Assembly: GCA_003388555.1 (NCBI GenBank)
Contig: QQVD01000001.1
Coordinates: 92,501-156,500, forward strand
Source: Acidobacteriota bacterium
GTDB lineage: Bacteria > Acidobacteriota > Thermoanaerobaculia > Multivoradales > Multivoraceae
Reading direction: 5' to 3'
Length of the DNA stretch: 64,000 bases
Positions 1 through 8,218 of this stretch are shown here, piece by piece. A program made the position numbers and the translations under genes. A model generated the notes under the pieces. That model was not told where the DNA came from, did no database searches, and saw only the letters and a program-made list of their open reading frames with translations. How positions within the stretch are numbered: position 1 is the first letter of the stretch; each line of letters starts with the position of its first letter.

Positions 1-408
<408 letters not shown>

Positions 409-497
409 AACCGATAATTCTAGTCTGGCGCAAGACTGTCCTTGTGCTCGCACACAACGGAATCATTCAGTAGTCGGAAATTCTTGATTCAAGTTTT

Positions 498-614
498 TCC
501 GGTGATCCTAGCGAGGAGGAAACACCCGTTCCCATTCCGAACACGGCAGTTAAGCTCCTCAGCGCCGATGGTACTGCACTGGAAACGGTGTGGGAGAGTA
601 GGTCGTTGCCGGGA
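498..614 (+). rRNA. rrf: 5S ribosomal RNA
   Basis: A 117-nt 5S gene with the conserved core CCCGTTCCCATTCCGAACACG (loop B/C region) at about 526-545 and CGCCGATGGTACTGC after it. The 5' TCCGGTGA and the 3' TCGTTGCCGGGA pair as helix I, which sets the ends to within 1-3 nt. It lies about 90 nt after the 23S 3' end. The spacer (409-497) shows no tRNA. Confidence 0.95.
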
Positions 615-628
615 ATTGATTTCGACGA

Positions 629-661
629 GCCCCCGTCTCCGGACGGGGGCTTTCTGTTTTT
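629..661 (+). terminator. Intrinsic terminator of the rRNA operon
   Basis: A perfect 9-bp GC stem, GCCCCCGTC (629-637) and GACGGGGGC (642-650), with a TCCG tetraloop is followed by a T-rich tract TTTCTGTTTTT. It sits 15 nt after the 5S gene, the expected place for the end of an rRNA transcript. Confidence 0.93.
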
Positions 662-761
662 GGAAGGGTCCTCCCCTCGTGCCAGCGGTCGGCCGACGAG
701 CCCCTCGAGGATGCTCGAGGATGGTGGGCTCAGAGGAGGAGGCCATCGCAGGAGGCGAGAG

Positions 762-1517
762 ATGAGCCGAACAGCGCAGGACGATTCACTGAACGGCCAG
801 GTCGTCGTGGTGACCGGCTCGTCGAGTGGGATCGGTGCCGCGATAGCCCGGCGTGGGGCTCAGCTGGGTGCCACCGTGGTCGTCAACTCGTCGCGGTCGG
901 TGGAGGCGGGTGAAGCGCTCGCGGCGGAACTGCACGGGGCGTCGTACTGCCAGGCCGACGTTGGCTCCGAAGAGGGCCGCGAGAGGCTGATCCGGTACAC
1001 CCTCGAAGAACACGGGCGCCTCGATCACCTGGTGAACAACGCGGCGAGGACGCAGGTCATCCCCCACGCCGAGCTGGAGCGACTGACCACTGAGGTCTGG
1101 CGAGACATCTTCGAGCTCAACCTGTTCGCCACCTACCAGATGACCCTCCTGGCGCTTCCCCATCTACGACGCAGCGGCCGGGGATCGGTCCTGAACATCA
1201 CCTCCCTGGCCGGTATCCGGCAGCTCGGGAGCAGTATCCCCTACGCCGTATCCAAGGCGGCGCTCAACCACCTCACACAGCTGCTGGCGAAACAGGTCGG
1301 TCCGGAGGTGAGGGTCAACGCGGTGGCGCCGGGCCTCATCGAGACGCCGTGGACGGCGGACTGGACGGCACAGCACGAAGCGATCTCCCGCAGCGCTCCA
1401 CTGCGTCGGACGGGGCGTCCGGAGGACGTCGCGCACGCGGCCGTGGCGCTGTTGACGAACGGCTACACCACGGGTGCCGTACTGCTGGTCGACGGCGGAG
1501 TCGGTCTGACGGCTTGA
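762..1517 (+). CDS. Short-chain dehydrogenase/reductase (SDR) oxidoreductase
   Basis: A 251-aa classical SDR. The Rossmann dinucleotide site TGSSSGIG is near residue 20. The structural motif is NNAA (variant of NNAG), the catalytic serine lies in the ITSLAG stretch, and the Tyr-x3-Lys pair is in YAVSK. A typical C-terminal DGG follows. The size fits the classical SDR family (about 250 aa). The ATG at 762 was chosen because GGAGG at 751-755 lies 6 nt upstream; the open frame continues further up into the 5S region, which cannot be coding. The substrate is unknown; FabG-like ketoreductase or sugar/secondary alcohol dehydrogenase are possible. It stands alone between the rRNA terminator and a convergent VWA gene. 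Confidence 0.9.
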   Translation: MSRTAQDDSLNGQVVVVTGSSSGIGAAIARRGAQLGATVVVNSSRSVEAGEALAAELHGASYCQADVGSEEGRERLIRYTLEEHGRLDHLVNNAARTQVIPHAELERLTTEVWRDIFELNLFATYQMTLLALPHLRRSGRGSVLNITSLAGIRQLGSSIPYAVSKAALNHLTQLLAKQVGPEVRVNAVAPGLIETPWTADWTAQHEAISRSAPLRRTGRPEDVAHAAVALLTNGYTTGAVLLVDGGVGLTA

Positions 1518-1582
1518 CGCCGCCTCGAAGCAGGGCTGAGCCGAGCGACCGAGCCCTCCGGGAGAGGGCGAGGCGCGCCGGC

Positions 1583-1620
1583 GGCAGCGGCAGTTCGGTT
1601 CCCGAACCGTTTCCGCTGCC
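1583..1620. terminator. Strong stem-loop between convergent genes, probable bidirectional terminator
   Basis: GGCAGCGG (1583-1590) pairs with CCGCTGCC (1613-1620). Inside it, GTTCGG and CCGAAC form a second stem around a TTC loop. It lies in the 117-bp gap between the convergent SDR and VWA genes. There is no long T-tract on either strand, so it may act with Rho or only protect 3' ends. Confidence 0.5.
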
Positions 1621-1634
1621 GATCCTCAGGGTGC

Positions 1635-4100
1635 TCAGGGGTAGTAGCCTGACATCGTGCGCACGCGACTGTCGGGAATCCCCCGCACCGAGACCGCGAC
1701 CGGGCGGAAGGAGTCGCTCCGAGACGTGTCCGAGGACTGGTAGGCGAGCAGGTACTGGGCTCGCAGGTCGACCTGGATCTGGCGGTAGATGGCTTCCAGC
1801 TCGCCGACGCCGCCGATGAAGTGACTCGTGCCGCCGGTCTCGCGAGCCAGGGCCACCAGCCGACCCCGCGCCTTGCCGTCAGGCAGTCCGAGGCCGATGG
1901 TGTAGATCGTGACGCCGGCACGCCGCGCGTACTCCAGCGTGCGCTCGAAGCTGAACTCGCTGGTCTCGTCGCGCCCGTCGGAAAGCAGCAGGATCGCGCG
2001 CTGACCGCTCACACCGGACAGGTAGTAGAGCCCGAACACGACGCTGTCGTAGAGCGAGGTCTGCCCCTCGGCGGAGAGCCCGGCCAGCCCACCGCCGAGC
2101 CGCCTGAGGTCGTTGGTCAGGGGAACCACGAGGTTCGGGAACCGATTGAAGGTGATGACCGCTGCCCGGTCCTGCGGCGTCAGAGCCTCGCTGAAGAAGG
2201 AGAGCACGGCTCGGCGAGCCTCCTCGAGGGCGCCGCGCATCGAGGCGGAGTTGTCGAGCACCACAGCGACGTGGATCGGCAGGTCGTCGACCAGGTCGAA
2301 GCGTTCGAGCCTCTGCTCGACACCGCCCTCGCGTACCTCGAAGTCGTCTGCGCCGAGCCCTCGCGCGAAGCTGCCGTCGCGCTGCAGCACCGAGACGTAG
2401 AGCTCGACGAACTGTATGTCCACCTCCTCGAGCTCGCCCGGCGCGTTCAGGAAGACCAGGTCCTCGGCCCGGTTGCCGTCGCTCAGGTAGGCAACGGCGC
2501 GGACGTAGGCGAGGGCACCGGGCGGGTCCAGGCGCAGAGGCTGCGCCCAGGGCTCCTGGTACAGCGAAGCCTGCAGCTGCTGGTTGACGAACAGATCGAC
2601 CCGCTCGACGACGCCTCCGTCGGGGATCGTCAGGCCGACCTCGGCGCGCACACTGTCCACAGCCTTCTGTCCCGGGCGTGGGCTCAGGAGGCGGGCTGAG
2701 AACCGCTGTCGGCCGGCGTTCAGCTCGATCTCGTGCGAGGCGAGCACACCACCCGCCGCGTCCAGCGCGTCGGCTCGCACCCGCCGCACGCGAGGGAAGG
2801 GCCCGAGATCGAGCTCGACCTCGAAGGGTGGACGGTTGCGTACCATCGGCGGGCCGCCGTCGAGTGAGAAGGCCACCCGCTCGATGCCGGGTCCCGCCGT
2901 GACGGTCGCAAAGCGAACGAAGCCGGTGAGCAGTCCGTCGTGCGGCGGGACCACGGTGATCCGCGGCTGGTCCGAGATCATCGCCAGGCTGGCTTCGCGC
3001 AGCAGACGGCGGGTCTCCATCGACGTCTCGGCCCTCGGCTGCCACTCCGATTCCAGCTCCGGCACCTCCAGCAGCCTCTCGCTGCGGAAGAGGCGGCCGG
3101 AGTTGAGATCCTCGACCCGAACCACCAGGTTGTGCTCACCCGGACGCAGGAAACGCTGGAAGACGAGGGGCAACTGGGCCTGACCCTCGGTGAAGCCGAA
3201 CTTGTAGCGGAAGCTCTCGAAACGGTCGTCGCCCTGGACGATCTCGCCGACCAGCAGGAAGTCGTAGGAGCGATGTCCGGCGAAGTCTCCCACCTCCGCC
3301 TCCTCGGCCGCGACCTCGACCACAACCTGAACCGCCGTCCTCTGTCCGTGGCGCCCGAGGTAGTCCACCGCAAGACCGGCCGGCAGGCGAGGCGCGTCCG
3401 GCTCGACATCCGTCGACTCGGCTCGGAACGCGGCGACCCACTCACCGTTGCGCGGTCTCGGCTTGAGCAGGATTCGATCGAGTCGCGCCAGATAGCCCGG
3501 ACCCGCGGCGACAATCTGGCGCTCGACGTCCTCGAGCACCGCACCGTTGATGCAGGAGCGCGCCGAGCGCAGACTCTGGGACAAAGAGCCGCCGGCGTTG
3601 GGATGCCAGATGCGGGCAGGACCGCTGCCGTTGCCGCCGCGCAGGAAGACGAGGACGAAACCGAAGTCGACCAGCTCGCTGTCGCGGTAGACCCAGATCA
3701 CTGCGGGAGTGCGGCTGGTCGTGCACCGCACCTCGACGACGCGATTGGGCTCACCGTGGGTCAGCAGGATTCGCGAGCGATCGTCCGCCAGCCCACCGAA
3801 TCGGCTCTCGGCGATACCGAGCCGCTCTTCGTAGCGTTCGCGGAACTCGTTGCGCCCGGTCTGGGGATAGGGATCCCTCACCCGCCAGAACTGCCGCCGG
3901 AAGGCGCTGCGCTGGTACTCCTGACCGAGACTGAGATAGAGCGCTCGCTCATCGCCGAGGACGATCGGCTCGACAGAACGCAACCAGGGGTCGCCGTCTT
4001 CGACGGCGCCGACGGCAGCGGAGATGAGCAGGAGAAGCAGGGCGAGGCCAAGCGCCGCCCGCGCAGCCGCGCCGCCGGTGCCACGACCGACTCCCGGCAT
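1635..4100 (-). CDS. Secreted GWxTD and VWA-domain protein
   Basis: An 821-aa exported protein. After a signal peptide (hydrophobic ALGLALLLLLISAAVGA within the first 35 residues) comes a GWxTD-like domain (about 60-150: FW..RDP..TGRNEF, ADDRSRILLTHGEPN). Beta-rich Ig-like regions follow (about 190-570), then a von Willebrand factor A domain (about 605-800). A MIDAS is visible: DNSAS near residue 614, a following threonine in GQTSLYD, and the SDGRDE aspartate. It resembles the VWFA-related proteins expanded in Acidobacteria. It probably acts in extracytoplasmic metal-dependent adhesion; the ligand is unknown. The ATG at 4100 was preferred over one at 4139 because GGAGG lies 7 nt before it and it gives a standard signal peptide. 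Confidence 0.85.
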   Translation of the reverse strand: MPGVGRGTGGAAARAALGLALLLLLISAAVGAVEDGDPWLRSVEPIVLGDERALYLSLGQEYQRSAFRRQFWRVRDPYPQTGRNEFRERYEERLGIAESRFGGLADDRSRILLTHGEPNRVVEVRCTTSRTPAVIWVYRDSELVDFGFVLVFLRGGNGSGPARIWHPNAGGSLSQSLRSARSCINGAVLEDVERQIVAAGPGYLARLDRILLKPRPRNGEWVAAFRAESTDVEPDAPRLPAGLAVDYLGRHGQRTAVQVVVEVAAEEAEVGDFAGHRSYDFLLVGEIVQGDDRFESFRYKFGFTEGQAQLPLVFQRFLRPGEHNLVVRVEDLNSGRLFRSERLLEVPELESEWQPRAETSMETRRLLREASLAMISDQPRITVVPPHDGLLTGFVRFATVTAGPGIERVAFSLDGGPPMVRNRPPFEVELDLGPFPRVRRVRADALDAAGGVLASHEIELNAGRQRFSARLLSPRPGQKAVDSVRAEVGLTIPDGGVVERVDLFVNQQLQASLYQEPWAQPLRLDPPGALAYVRAVAYLSDGNRAEDLVFLNAPGELEEVDIQFVELYVSVLQRDGSFARGLGADDFEVREGGVEQRLERFDLVDDLPIHVAVVLDNSASMRGALEEARRAVLSFFSEALTPQDRAAVITFNRFPNLVVPLTNDLRRLGGGLAGLSAEGQTSLYDSVVFGLYYLSGVSGQRAILLLSDGRDETSEFSFERTLEYARRAGVTIYTIGLGLPDGKARGRLVALARETGGTSHFIGGVGELEAIYRQIQVDLRAQYLLAYQSSDTSRSDSFRPVAVSVRGIPDSRVRTMSGYYP

Positions 4101-4221
4101 CCGGGAGCCTCCAACCCGTGCGCACGAGGCGGTTCGCATCCCAGGAGTCTACGCAAGGGTGGCGCCGCAACGCAGCCCACGCCCCACCGCGCACTCCGAC
4201 GAGGCGGAGAACATCGAAGCG

Positions 4222-4245
4222 GCGATGCCACCAGCGATGCCACCA
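4222..4245. repeat. Two tandem 12-bp repeats
   Basis: GCGATGCCACCA occurs twice in direct tandem in the divergent region between the VWA gene (-) and the YHS-like gene (+), about 20 bp before a possible -10 box. It could be a protein-binding site or replication slippage. Confidence 0.6.
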
Positions 4246-4264
4246 GCGAACCCGAGAGGGCGGC

Positions 4265-4270
4265 TATACT
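4265..4270 (+). promoter_or_regulatory. Possible -10 box for the YHS-like gene
   Basis: TATACT in otherwise very GC-rich DNA matches the sigma-70 -10 consensus in five of six positions. No convincing -35 is seen 16-18 bp upstream. It would give a 5' leader of about 105 nt before the ATG at 4381. Confidence 0.3.
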
Positions 4271-4380
4271 CAAGGACTCATCGCCGCCGGCGACCGGCAC
4301 CCACATGGAGTGGAGGCGTTCGGCGGGCGGGCTCGAACCTGGTGCCGACAGGTCCCTCAACAGGAAGGCTGCTCTCGACG

Positions 4381-4956
4381 ATGCGACGCGCCACGAACAG
4401 ACCCCGACTTGGCCCTCTTGCCGCCGCGCTGGCGGCCCTCTGCGTGGTGGGCGCACCGGTTCTCGCTCCGGCTCAGCTCCCCCCCGACGCCGTCGATCTG
4501 GCCAAAGTCAAGATCCCCAGGACCCTGGAGAGCACAGATCTCTGCCCGGTGCACCTGGTGCCCTCCGCTGCCGACGGCGAGACCTGGTCCCACGACGGCG
4601 TCGACTACCGGGCCAGCGAAGCCGGCTCACGGGAGACCTTCCTCGCCGACCCGGCGAAGTACGTCGACCAGCACGAGCGCGAGCTCTGGGTGCTGAACTT
4701 CATGAACGCGATGTCGACCATCTGGTGCCCGATCACCGACGAGGTGACGCCCGGTGGTCGCAAGCGCGTCGACGGCCACGGCTACACCTGGGAGAGCTGC
4801 TGCTCGTTCTGCGACGAGGAGATGAGCCCGGAGAACTTCACCGACGCCCTCGAGACCCTGCGCGAGCGCGCCGAGGAGAGCTACGAGCTCACCGGTGGAG
4901 CCTACGTCGAAGGCGCCACGAGCCCGGTCGAAGGAGCGATCAAGGACAGCTTCTGA
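4381..4956 (+). CDS. Exported YHS-like cysteine-rich protein
   Basis: A 191-aa protein with a signal peptide (residues 1-32, MRRATNR then a long Ala/Leu core ending in APAQ). Two YHS-like metal-binding segments follow. The first begins with CPVHLVP and ends with FLADPAKYV, matching the YHS pattern of a Cys, a Tyr in DGVDYR, and F..DP.KY. The second contains CPITDEV and the cluster CCSFCDEE. The family is associated with heavy-metal binding in P-type ATPases and related proteins. A periplasmic metal chaperone or sensor is a reasonable inference but is not proven. The ATG at 4381 was chosen because the signal peptide starts there; the frame is open far upstream, over the antisense VWA gene, which is spurious. 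Confidence 0.75.
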   Translation: MRRATNRPRLGPLAAALAALCVVGAPVLAPAQLPPDAVDLAKVKIPRTLESTDLCPVHLVPSAADGETWSHDGVDYRASEAGSRETFLADPAKYVDQHERELWVLNFMNAMSTIWCPITDEVTPGGRKRVDGHGYTWESCCSFCDEEMSPENFTDALETLRERAEESYELTGGAYVEGATSPVEGAIKDSF

Positions 4957-5064
4957 CCCGCTCGTCGCTCACTTTTCCACCGGCTTCCCGGCGGCTCCAT
5001 CCGAGCTCCCGCCGTTTCGGCTCCGGGGCCGGCCGGTCCGCACGTTCCTCCCGAAGACCCTCTC

Positions 5065-5631
5065 TTGCCCCGCATCACCAAGGTCTACACCCGCACCGGG
5101 GACGACGGCGAGACTTCGCTGGCCACCGGCGAGCGGGTCGCCAAGACCTCGAAGCGGATCGAGGCGTTCGGCTCGGTGGACGAGCTCAATTCGCACCTCG
5201 GTGTCGCCCTCGCCGATCCGGCCTGCGAGCTCGAAGTCCGTCGTGTCCTTCAGCAGGTGCAGAACGAGCTCTTCCACCTCGGATCGGATCTCTGCGTGCC
5301 CGACGAGGACAAGGGCCGCATGCCGGTGCCGACGATCGACGAGGCTCACGTGCTGGCGCTGGAGCGCGCCATGGACTCCTGGCAGGAGGAGCTCGAGCCG
5401 CTGCAGAACTTCATCCTCCCGGGGGGCTCCCGCGTCGCCGCTCAGCTGCACTGCGCTCGCAGCGTCTGCCGGCGCGCGGAGCGCGACGTGCTGCGACTGG
5501 CCGCCGAGGTGTCGATCAACCCGCAGATCGTGCGCTACCTCAACCGTCTCTCGGACTGCCTCTTCGTCGCGTCGCGCAGGCAGAACAGGTCCGATGGCGG
5601 CGACGACGTGCTGTGGGACAGTCACGCGTGA
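5065..5631 (+). CDS. Cob(I)yrinic acid a,c-diamide adenosyltransferase, PduO type
   Basis: A 188-aa PduO-type ATP:cob(I)alamin adenosyltransferase, which transfers the adenosyl group of ATP to reduced cobalamin to make coenzyme B12. Hallmarks seen are the N-terminal ATP-binding stretch KVYTRTGDDGETSL, FGSVDELNS, FILPGGS, and the basic CRRAERD helix near the C terminus. Full family length. The start is TTG at 5065, since the protein must begin just before KVYTRTG and no ATG/GTG is available. It lies 108 bp after the YHS-like gene and 186 bp before infC. No B12-dependent enzyme is visible nearby. Confidence 0.92.
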   Translation: MPRITKVYTRTGDDGETSLATGERVAKTSKRIEAFGSVDELNSHLGVALADPACELEVRRVLQQVQNELFHLGSDLCVPDEDKGRMPVPTIDEAHVLALERAMDSWQEELEPLQNFILPGGSRVAAQLHCARSVCRRAERDVLRLAAEVSINPQIVRYLNRLSDCLFVASRRQNRSDGGDDVLWDSHA

Positions 5632-5802
5632 GAGGGCGCACCGAGCGTCGGCATCTTGATTTGTCCGAGGCGATCTGGGAGGCTCTCCTGTCTCCGCAGC
5701 CTCAACTCTTCCGGGCGACAGCCCCGGGATCCCAGCTGCCCACCGCATCGTCTTCGGGACCGAGGCACGCCGTGTGCCAGGGCCCTGACCCACGAACGCT
5801 CC

Positions 5803-5810
5803 AAAGGAGA
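5803..5810 (+). promoter_or_regulatory. Shine-Dalgarno that fixes the ATT start of infC
   Basis: AAAGGAGA is centred 8-10 nt before ATT at 5818, an almost ideal ribosome-binding site. No ATG/GTG/TTG lies at a suitable distance, so the ATT is the start codon. Confidence 0.85.
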
Positions 5811-5817
5811 AACTGAC

Positions 5818-6399
5818 ATTCGTCGCCCACGCAGAGGATTTCCGGACAGGAGGCACGAGAACGAGCCTCGCATCAACCACCGGATCCGCAAGAGTCCCGT
5901 ACGGCTCATCGGTGCCGAGGGAGAACAGGTAGGAGTCGTACCGATCGAAGAAGCCCGCTCTCGCGCCCAGGAGGCCGGTCTCGACCTCGTAGAGGTCGGT
6001 GCCAACGCCGATCCCCCGGTCGTCAAGATCATGGACTGGGGCAAGGTCAAGTTCGAGCGCGACAAGAAGGCCAAGGAGTCGAAGAAGAAGGCCACGACGA
6101 TCGAGGTCAAGGAGGTCAAGTACCGCCCCACGATCGACGACCACGACTTCGACATCAAGACCAAGCGCGCCGAGCGCTTCCTCAAGGAAGGCAAGAAGGT
6201 CAAGGTGACCATCTTCTTCCGCTACCGGCAGCTGCGCCGCCCCGAGCTGGGCGTGCAGATCCTCGACAAGGTGACGCAGGAGCTCTCCCACATCGCCATC
6301 GTCGAGAGCCGGTCGGGTCTCGAAGGCCGTCAGATGGTCATGATCCTGGCGCCGCAGTCGATGGCGAAGCCCGGGCAGGAGCGCGCCGCCGCCTCGTGA
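5818..6399 (+). CDS. infC: Translation initiation factor IF-3 (ATT start)
   Basis: A 193-aa IF-3. It binds the 30S subunit and checks the start codon and initiator tRNA. The N domain carries RINHRIRKSPVRLIG and EQVGVVPIEEARSRAQEAGLDLVEV. A Lys-rich linker (about 80-100) joins it to the C domain with KEVKYRPTIDDHDFDIKTKRAERFL-type sequence and the end segment RSGLEGRQMVMILAP. It starts with ATT, the rare codon typical of infC, behind a strong Shine-Dalgarno. This is the known basis of IF-3 autoregulation in E. coli, where IF-3 rejects its own non-canonical start. Unusually, rpmI and rplT do not follow and thrS does not precede. The C-terminal tail is short, ending in Ala/Ser. Confidence 0.97.
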   Translation: MRRPRRGFPDRRHENEPRINHRIRKSPVRLIGAEGEQVGVVPIEEARSRAQEAGLDLVEVGANADPPVVKIMDWGKVKFERDKKAKESKKKATTIEVKEVKYRPTIDDHDFDIKTKRAERFLKEGKKVKVTIFFRYRQLRRPELGVQILDKVTQELSHIAIVESRSGLEGRQMVMILAPQSMAKPGQERAAAS

Positions 6400-6457
6400 G
6401 CCCACGTCGCCGGGGGAGGCGGCAGACCCCCGGCCGCCGGACCGACGTCAGCGGGCG

Positions 6458-7312
6458 TCAGCGGTGCCCGGACCGCGCACCGCGACGCAGCAGCGGGAAG
6501 AGCGATCGGCCGATCCACCGCTCTGCGGCGCGGCCGTCCGGATCGAGGCGTTCGAGCACACGGAACCTGGCCGTGTGCACCTGGCGCCTCGATCCCCGTC
6601 GCTCAGCGGGCACGATCGCGTGCAGCAGCTCGTGGAAGAGCACCGAGCGCACCACGGCCTCGGGCACCTCACGGTGATCGAGCACGGGGTGGACCCGGAT
6701 CAGCCGCTGTGCATCGACGAAGCTGCCGAGTTGAACGGTTCTCTGCCGCCGCGCCGCCGCGCCCTTCGGCCCCCAACGGCCCCAGAGGGCGTGCACGTCG
6801 TCGATCCGGTGACCGGCGAAGACCCGGTGTCGCCGAACCACCTCAAGTAGCCGCTGAAGGTCGTGGTGCCTGCCTGCTGCCGCCACGGCCCGGCTGCGAG
6901 GCGGGCTCCTCACCGAGCCACTGGGGACCTCGATCGCCGGCGCAGGGCGCGAGGAGAACTCCGCGCGCAGCGTGGCGAGCGCCGCCAGGCGCTGGCTGCG
7001 GCTCGAGCGGCCGTTCAGGTAGTCGGCGAGGGCCGCCACCACCTCGTCGCCGGCGCCCTCGAAGCAGCGGTCGATGCGCACCGCCCAACGCCTCGCTGCA
7101 GGACCGGCGACCGGCCGGCAGGAGAGGAAGGTGGAGCGGTTACACGTCCACACCCACGAGCCGATCTCGAAGTCGACTCTCGATTGCAGTCGCTGCCGCA
7201 GACTCGACGGCCCGCTGCCGAGCGGCGTCGTGGTGTGAGTCGGGGACAACGCCAGAGTGAGCTGGCTCGGCTCGATCCGGCGCTCGCAGTCACTGCGGCT
7301 TCGTCTGGTCAT
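6458..7312 (-). CDS. SprT/M48-like zinc metallopeptidase domain protein
   Basis: A protein of about 284 aa whose C-terminal third has the zinc site HELLH (in VRSVLFHELLHAIVP) followed by a basic segment and a conserved-looking VHTARFRVLERL. Such a pattern is typical of SprT-like/WLM minigluzincins. The N-terminal part shows NRSTFLSCRP and VRIDRCFEGAGDEVVAALADYL, resembling a beta-rich domain found before the HExxH helix in this group. The function is unknown. The start is uncertain: ATG at 7312 is used, and GTG at 7408 is also open. No good Shine-Dalgarno is seen for either. It converges on infC (58-bp gap). Confidence 0.7.
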   Translation of the reverse strand: MTRRSRSDCERRIEPSQLTLALSPTHTTTPLGSGPSSLRQRLQSRVDFEIGSWVWTCNRSTFLSCRPVAGPAARRWAVRIDRCFEGAGDEVVAALADYLNGRSSRSQRLAALATLRAEFSSRPAPAIEVPSGSVRSPPRSRAVAAAGRHHDLQRLLEVVRRHRVFAGHRIDDVHALWGRWGPKGAAARRQRTVQLGSFVDAQRLIRVHPVLDHREVPEAVVRSVLFHELLHAIVPAERRGSRRQVHTARFRVLERLDPDGRAAERWIGRSLFPLLRRGARSGHR

Positions 7313-7621
7313 CGGACAGCACGCACAGAATCGCTGAAGGTCGCGGGCGCGAGAGTCGCACGTCGAGGTCTGTCGCCCACAGATCGTACTCCGGTCGCTG
7401 CCCTCCACCTTGACAGGATCCCGGCACTGGCCAAAGCTCGGCCGGATTCCCCGTTGCCCCAGAGCGGCTGCCGACCGGGATCCCGGAGCGACCGCGCGTC
7501 GCCCCGGCCCCCGGGCCGACCCCCGCGCCTGCGCGACCCGCCCCAGCGCCGCGTGTGAAGCCGGCTCGACAGGCGGAGCACCGCGTCACGACCTTCGCAA
7601 CACCGCCACCTTCGCGATTTC
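7313..7621. other. Intergenic region without a supported gene (309 bp)
   Basis: This lies between the divergent metallopeptidase and the membrane-protein gene. Part of it could be the N terminus of the metallopeptidase if that starts at 7408. It is Pro/Arg-rich in all frames, with no recognisable promoter, repeat or RNA. Confidence 0.5.
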
Positions 7622-8194
7622 TTGAAGCTCGAACACCTCCTCTTTCTCGTTCTCGTCCTGCTCGCGGCGCTGTTCGGCTACCTGTCGCTGCAGGAGCAGC
7701 CGGTGCACGCCCAGGGTGTCGCTCATCCGGATCACCCGGCGATGGCGCTCGGTGGCGACGCCGCCAGTCGCAGCCTGCCCATCCTCGGCGCTGGCCTGGC
7801 CTTTGCCCTGCTGCAGGTCACCTTCTTCGGTGGGCTGCTGCTTCTCGGCCTGCGCCGCGGCGACCACGAGCGAGTCTTTCCCCGCTACCTGCCGGTGGCC
7901 GGAGCACTGGCGTTGCTGGCCCTGGCCTTCGTTCTCCTCTTCGTCTCCTACCGCGGCCAGGCCGTGGCAGGCGCCGACGTCCCGACCGTACTCGGTTTCC
8001 CGCCGGCCACGGCATGGATGCTCTACGGAGTCTGGTGGACACCACTGGCCCTGGTCGCGCTCTACGTCTGGCGCTTCGACGACTGGGTCTACGGCGATTG
8101 GGAACAGGCGCGCTTCGCCGAGCTCGTCGCGGCAGCACGGCAGGCCGACGAGACCGCGGCCCGCGAGTCGGCTCAGAGCGCCGAACAGAGCTGA
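7622..8194 (+). CDS. Four-helix membrane protein next to a sodium symporter, unknown function
   Basis: A 190-aa integral membrane protein with four predicted helices at about 4-21, 51-77, 92-110 and 129-150. A hydrophilic extracytoplasmic loop containing two HP motifs (HPDHPA) lies between helices 1 and 2, and the Ala/Glu-rich cytoplasmic tail is about 35 residues. I do not recognise the family. It is 24 bp upstream of the sodium:solute symporter gene and probably in the same transcript, so it may be an accessory subunit. It is too long, with twice the helices, to be a DUF4212-type small symporter subunit. The start is TTG at 7622; no clear Shine-Dalgarno is present. Confidence 0.75.
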   Translation: MKLEHLLFLVLVLLAALFGYLSLQEQPVHAQGVAHPDHPAMALGGDAASRSLPILGAGLAFALLQVTFFGGLLLLGLRRGDHERVFPRYLPVAGALALLALAFVLLFVSYRGQAVAGADVPTVLGFPPATAWMLYGVWWTPLALVALYVWRFDDWVYGDWEQARFAELVAAARQADETAARESAQSAEQS

Positions 8195-8218
8195 AGTCCG
8201 ATCTGAACGGGACCGTCC

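Noticed and set aside
409-497. Possible tRNA or small protein in the 23S-5S spacer
   Set aside because: No cloverleaf or conserved T-loop was found, and any coding frame overlaps rRNA.
2940-5816. 958-aa plus-strand open frame
   Set aside because: It runs antisense over the VWA gene and through the YHS-like and cobalamin adenosyltransferase genes in another frame, and is Arg/Gly/Ala-rich with no domain; a shadow of GC-rich codon bias.
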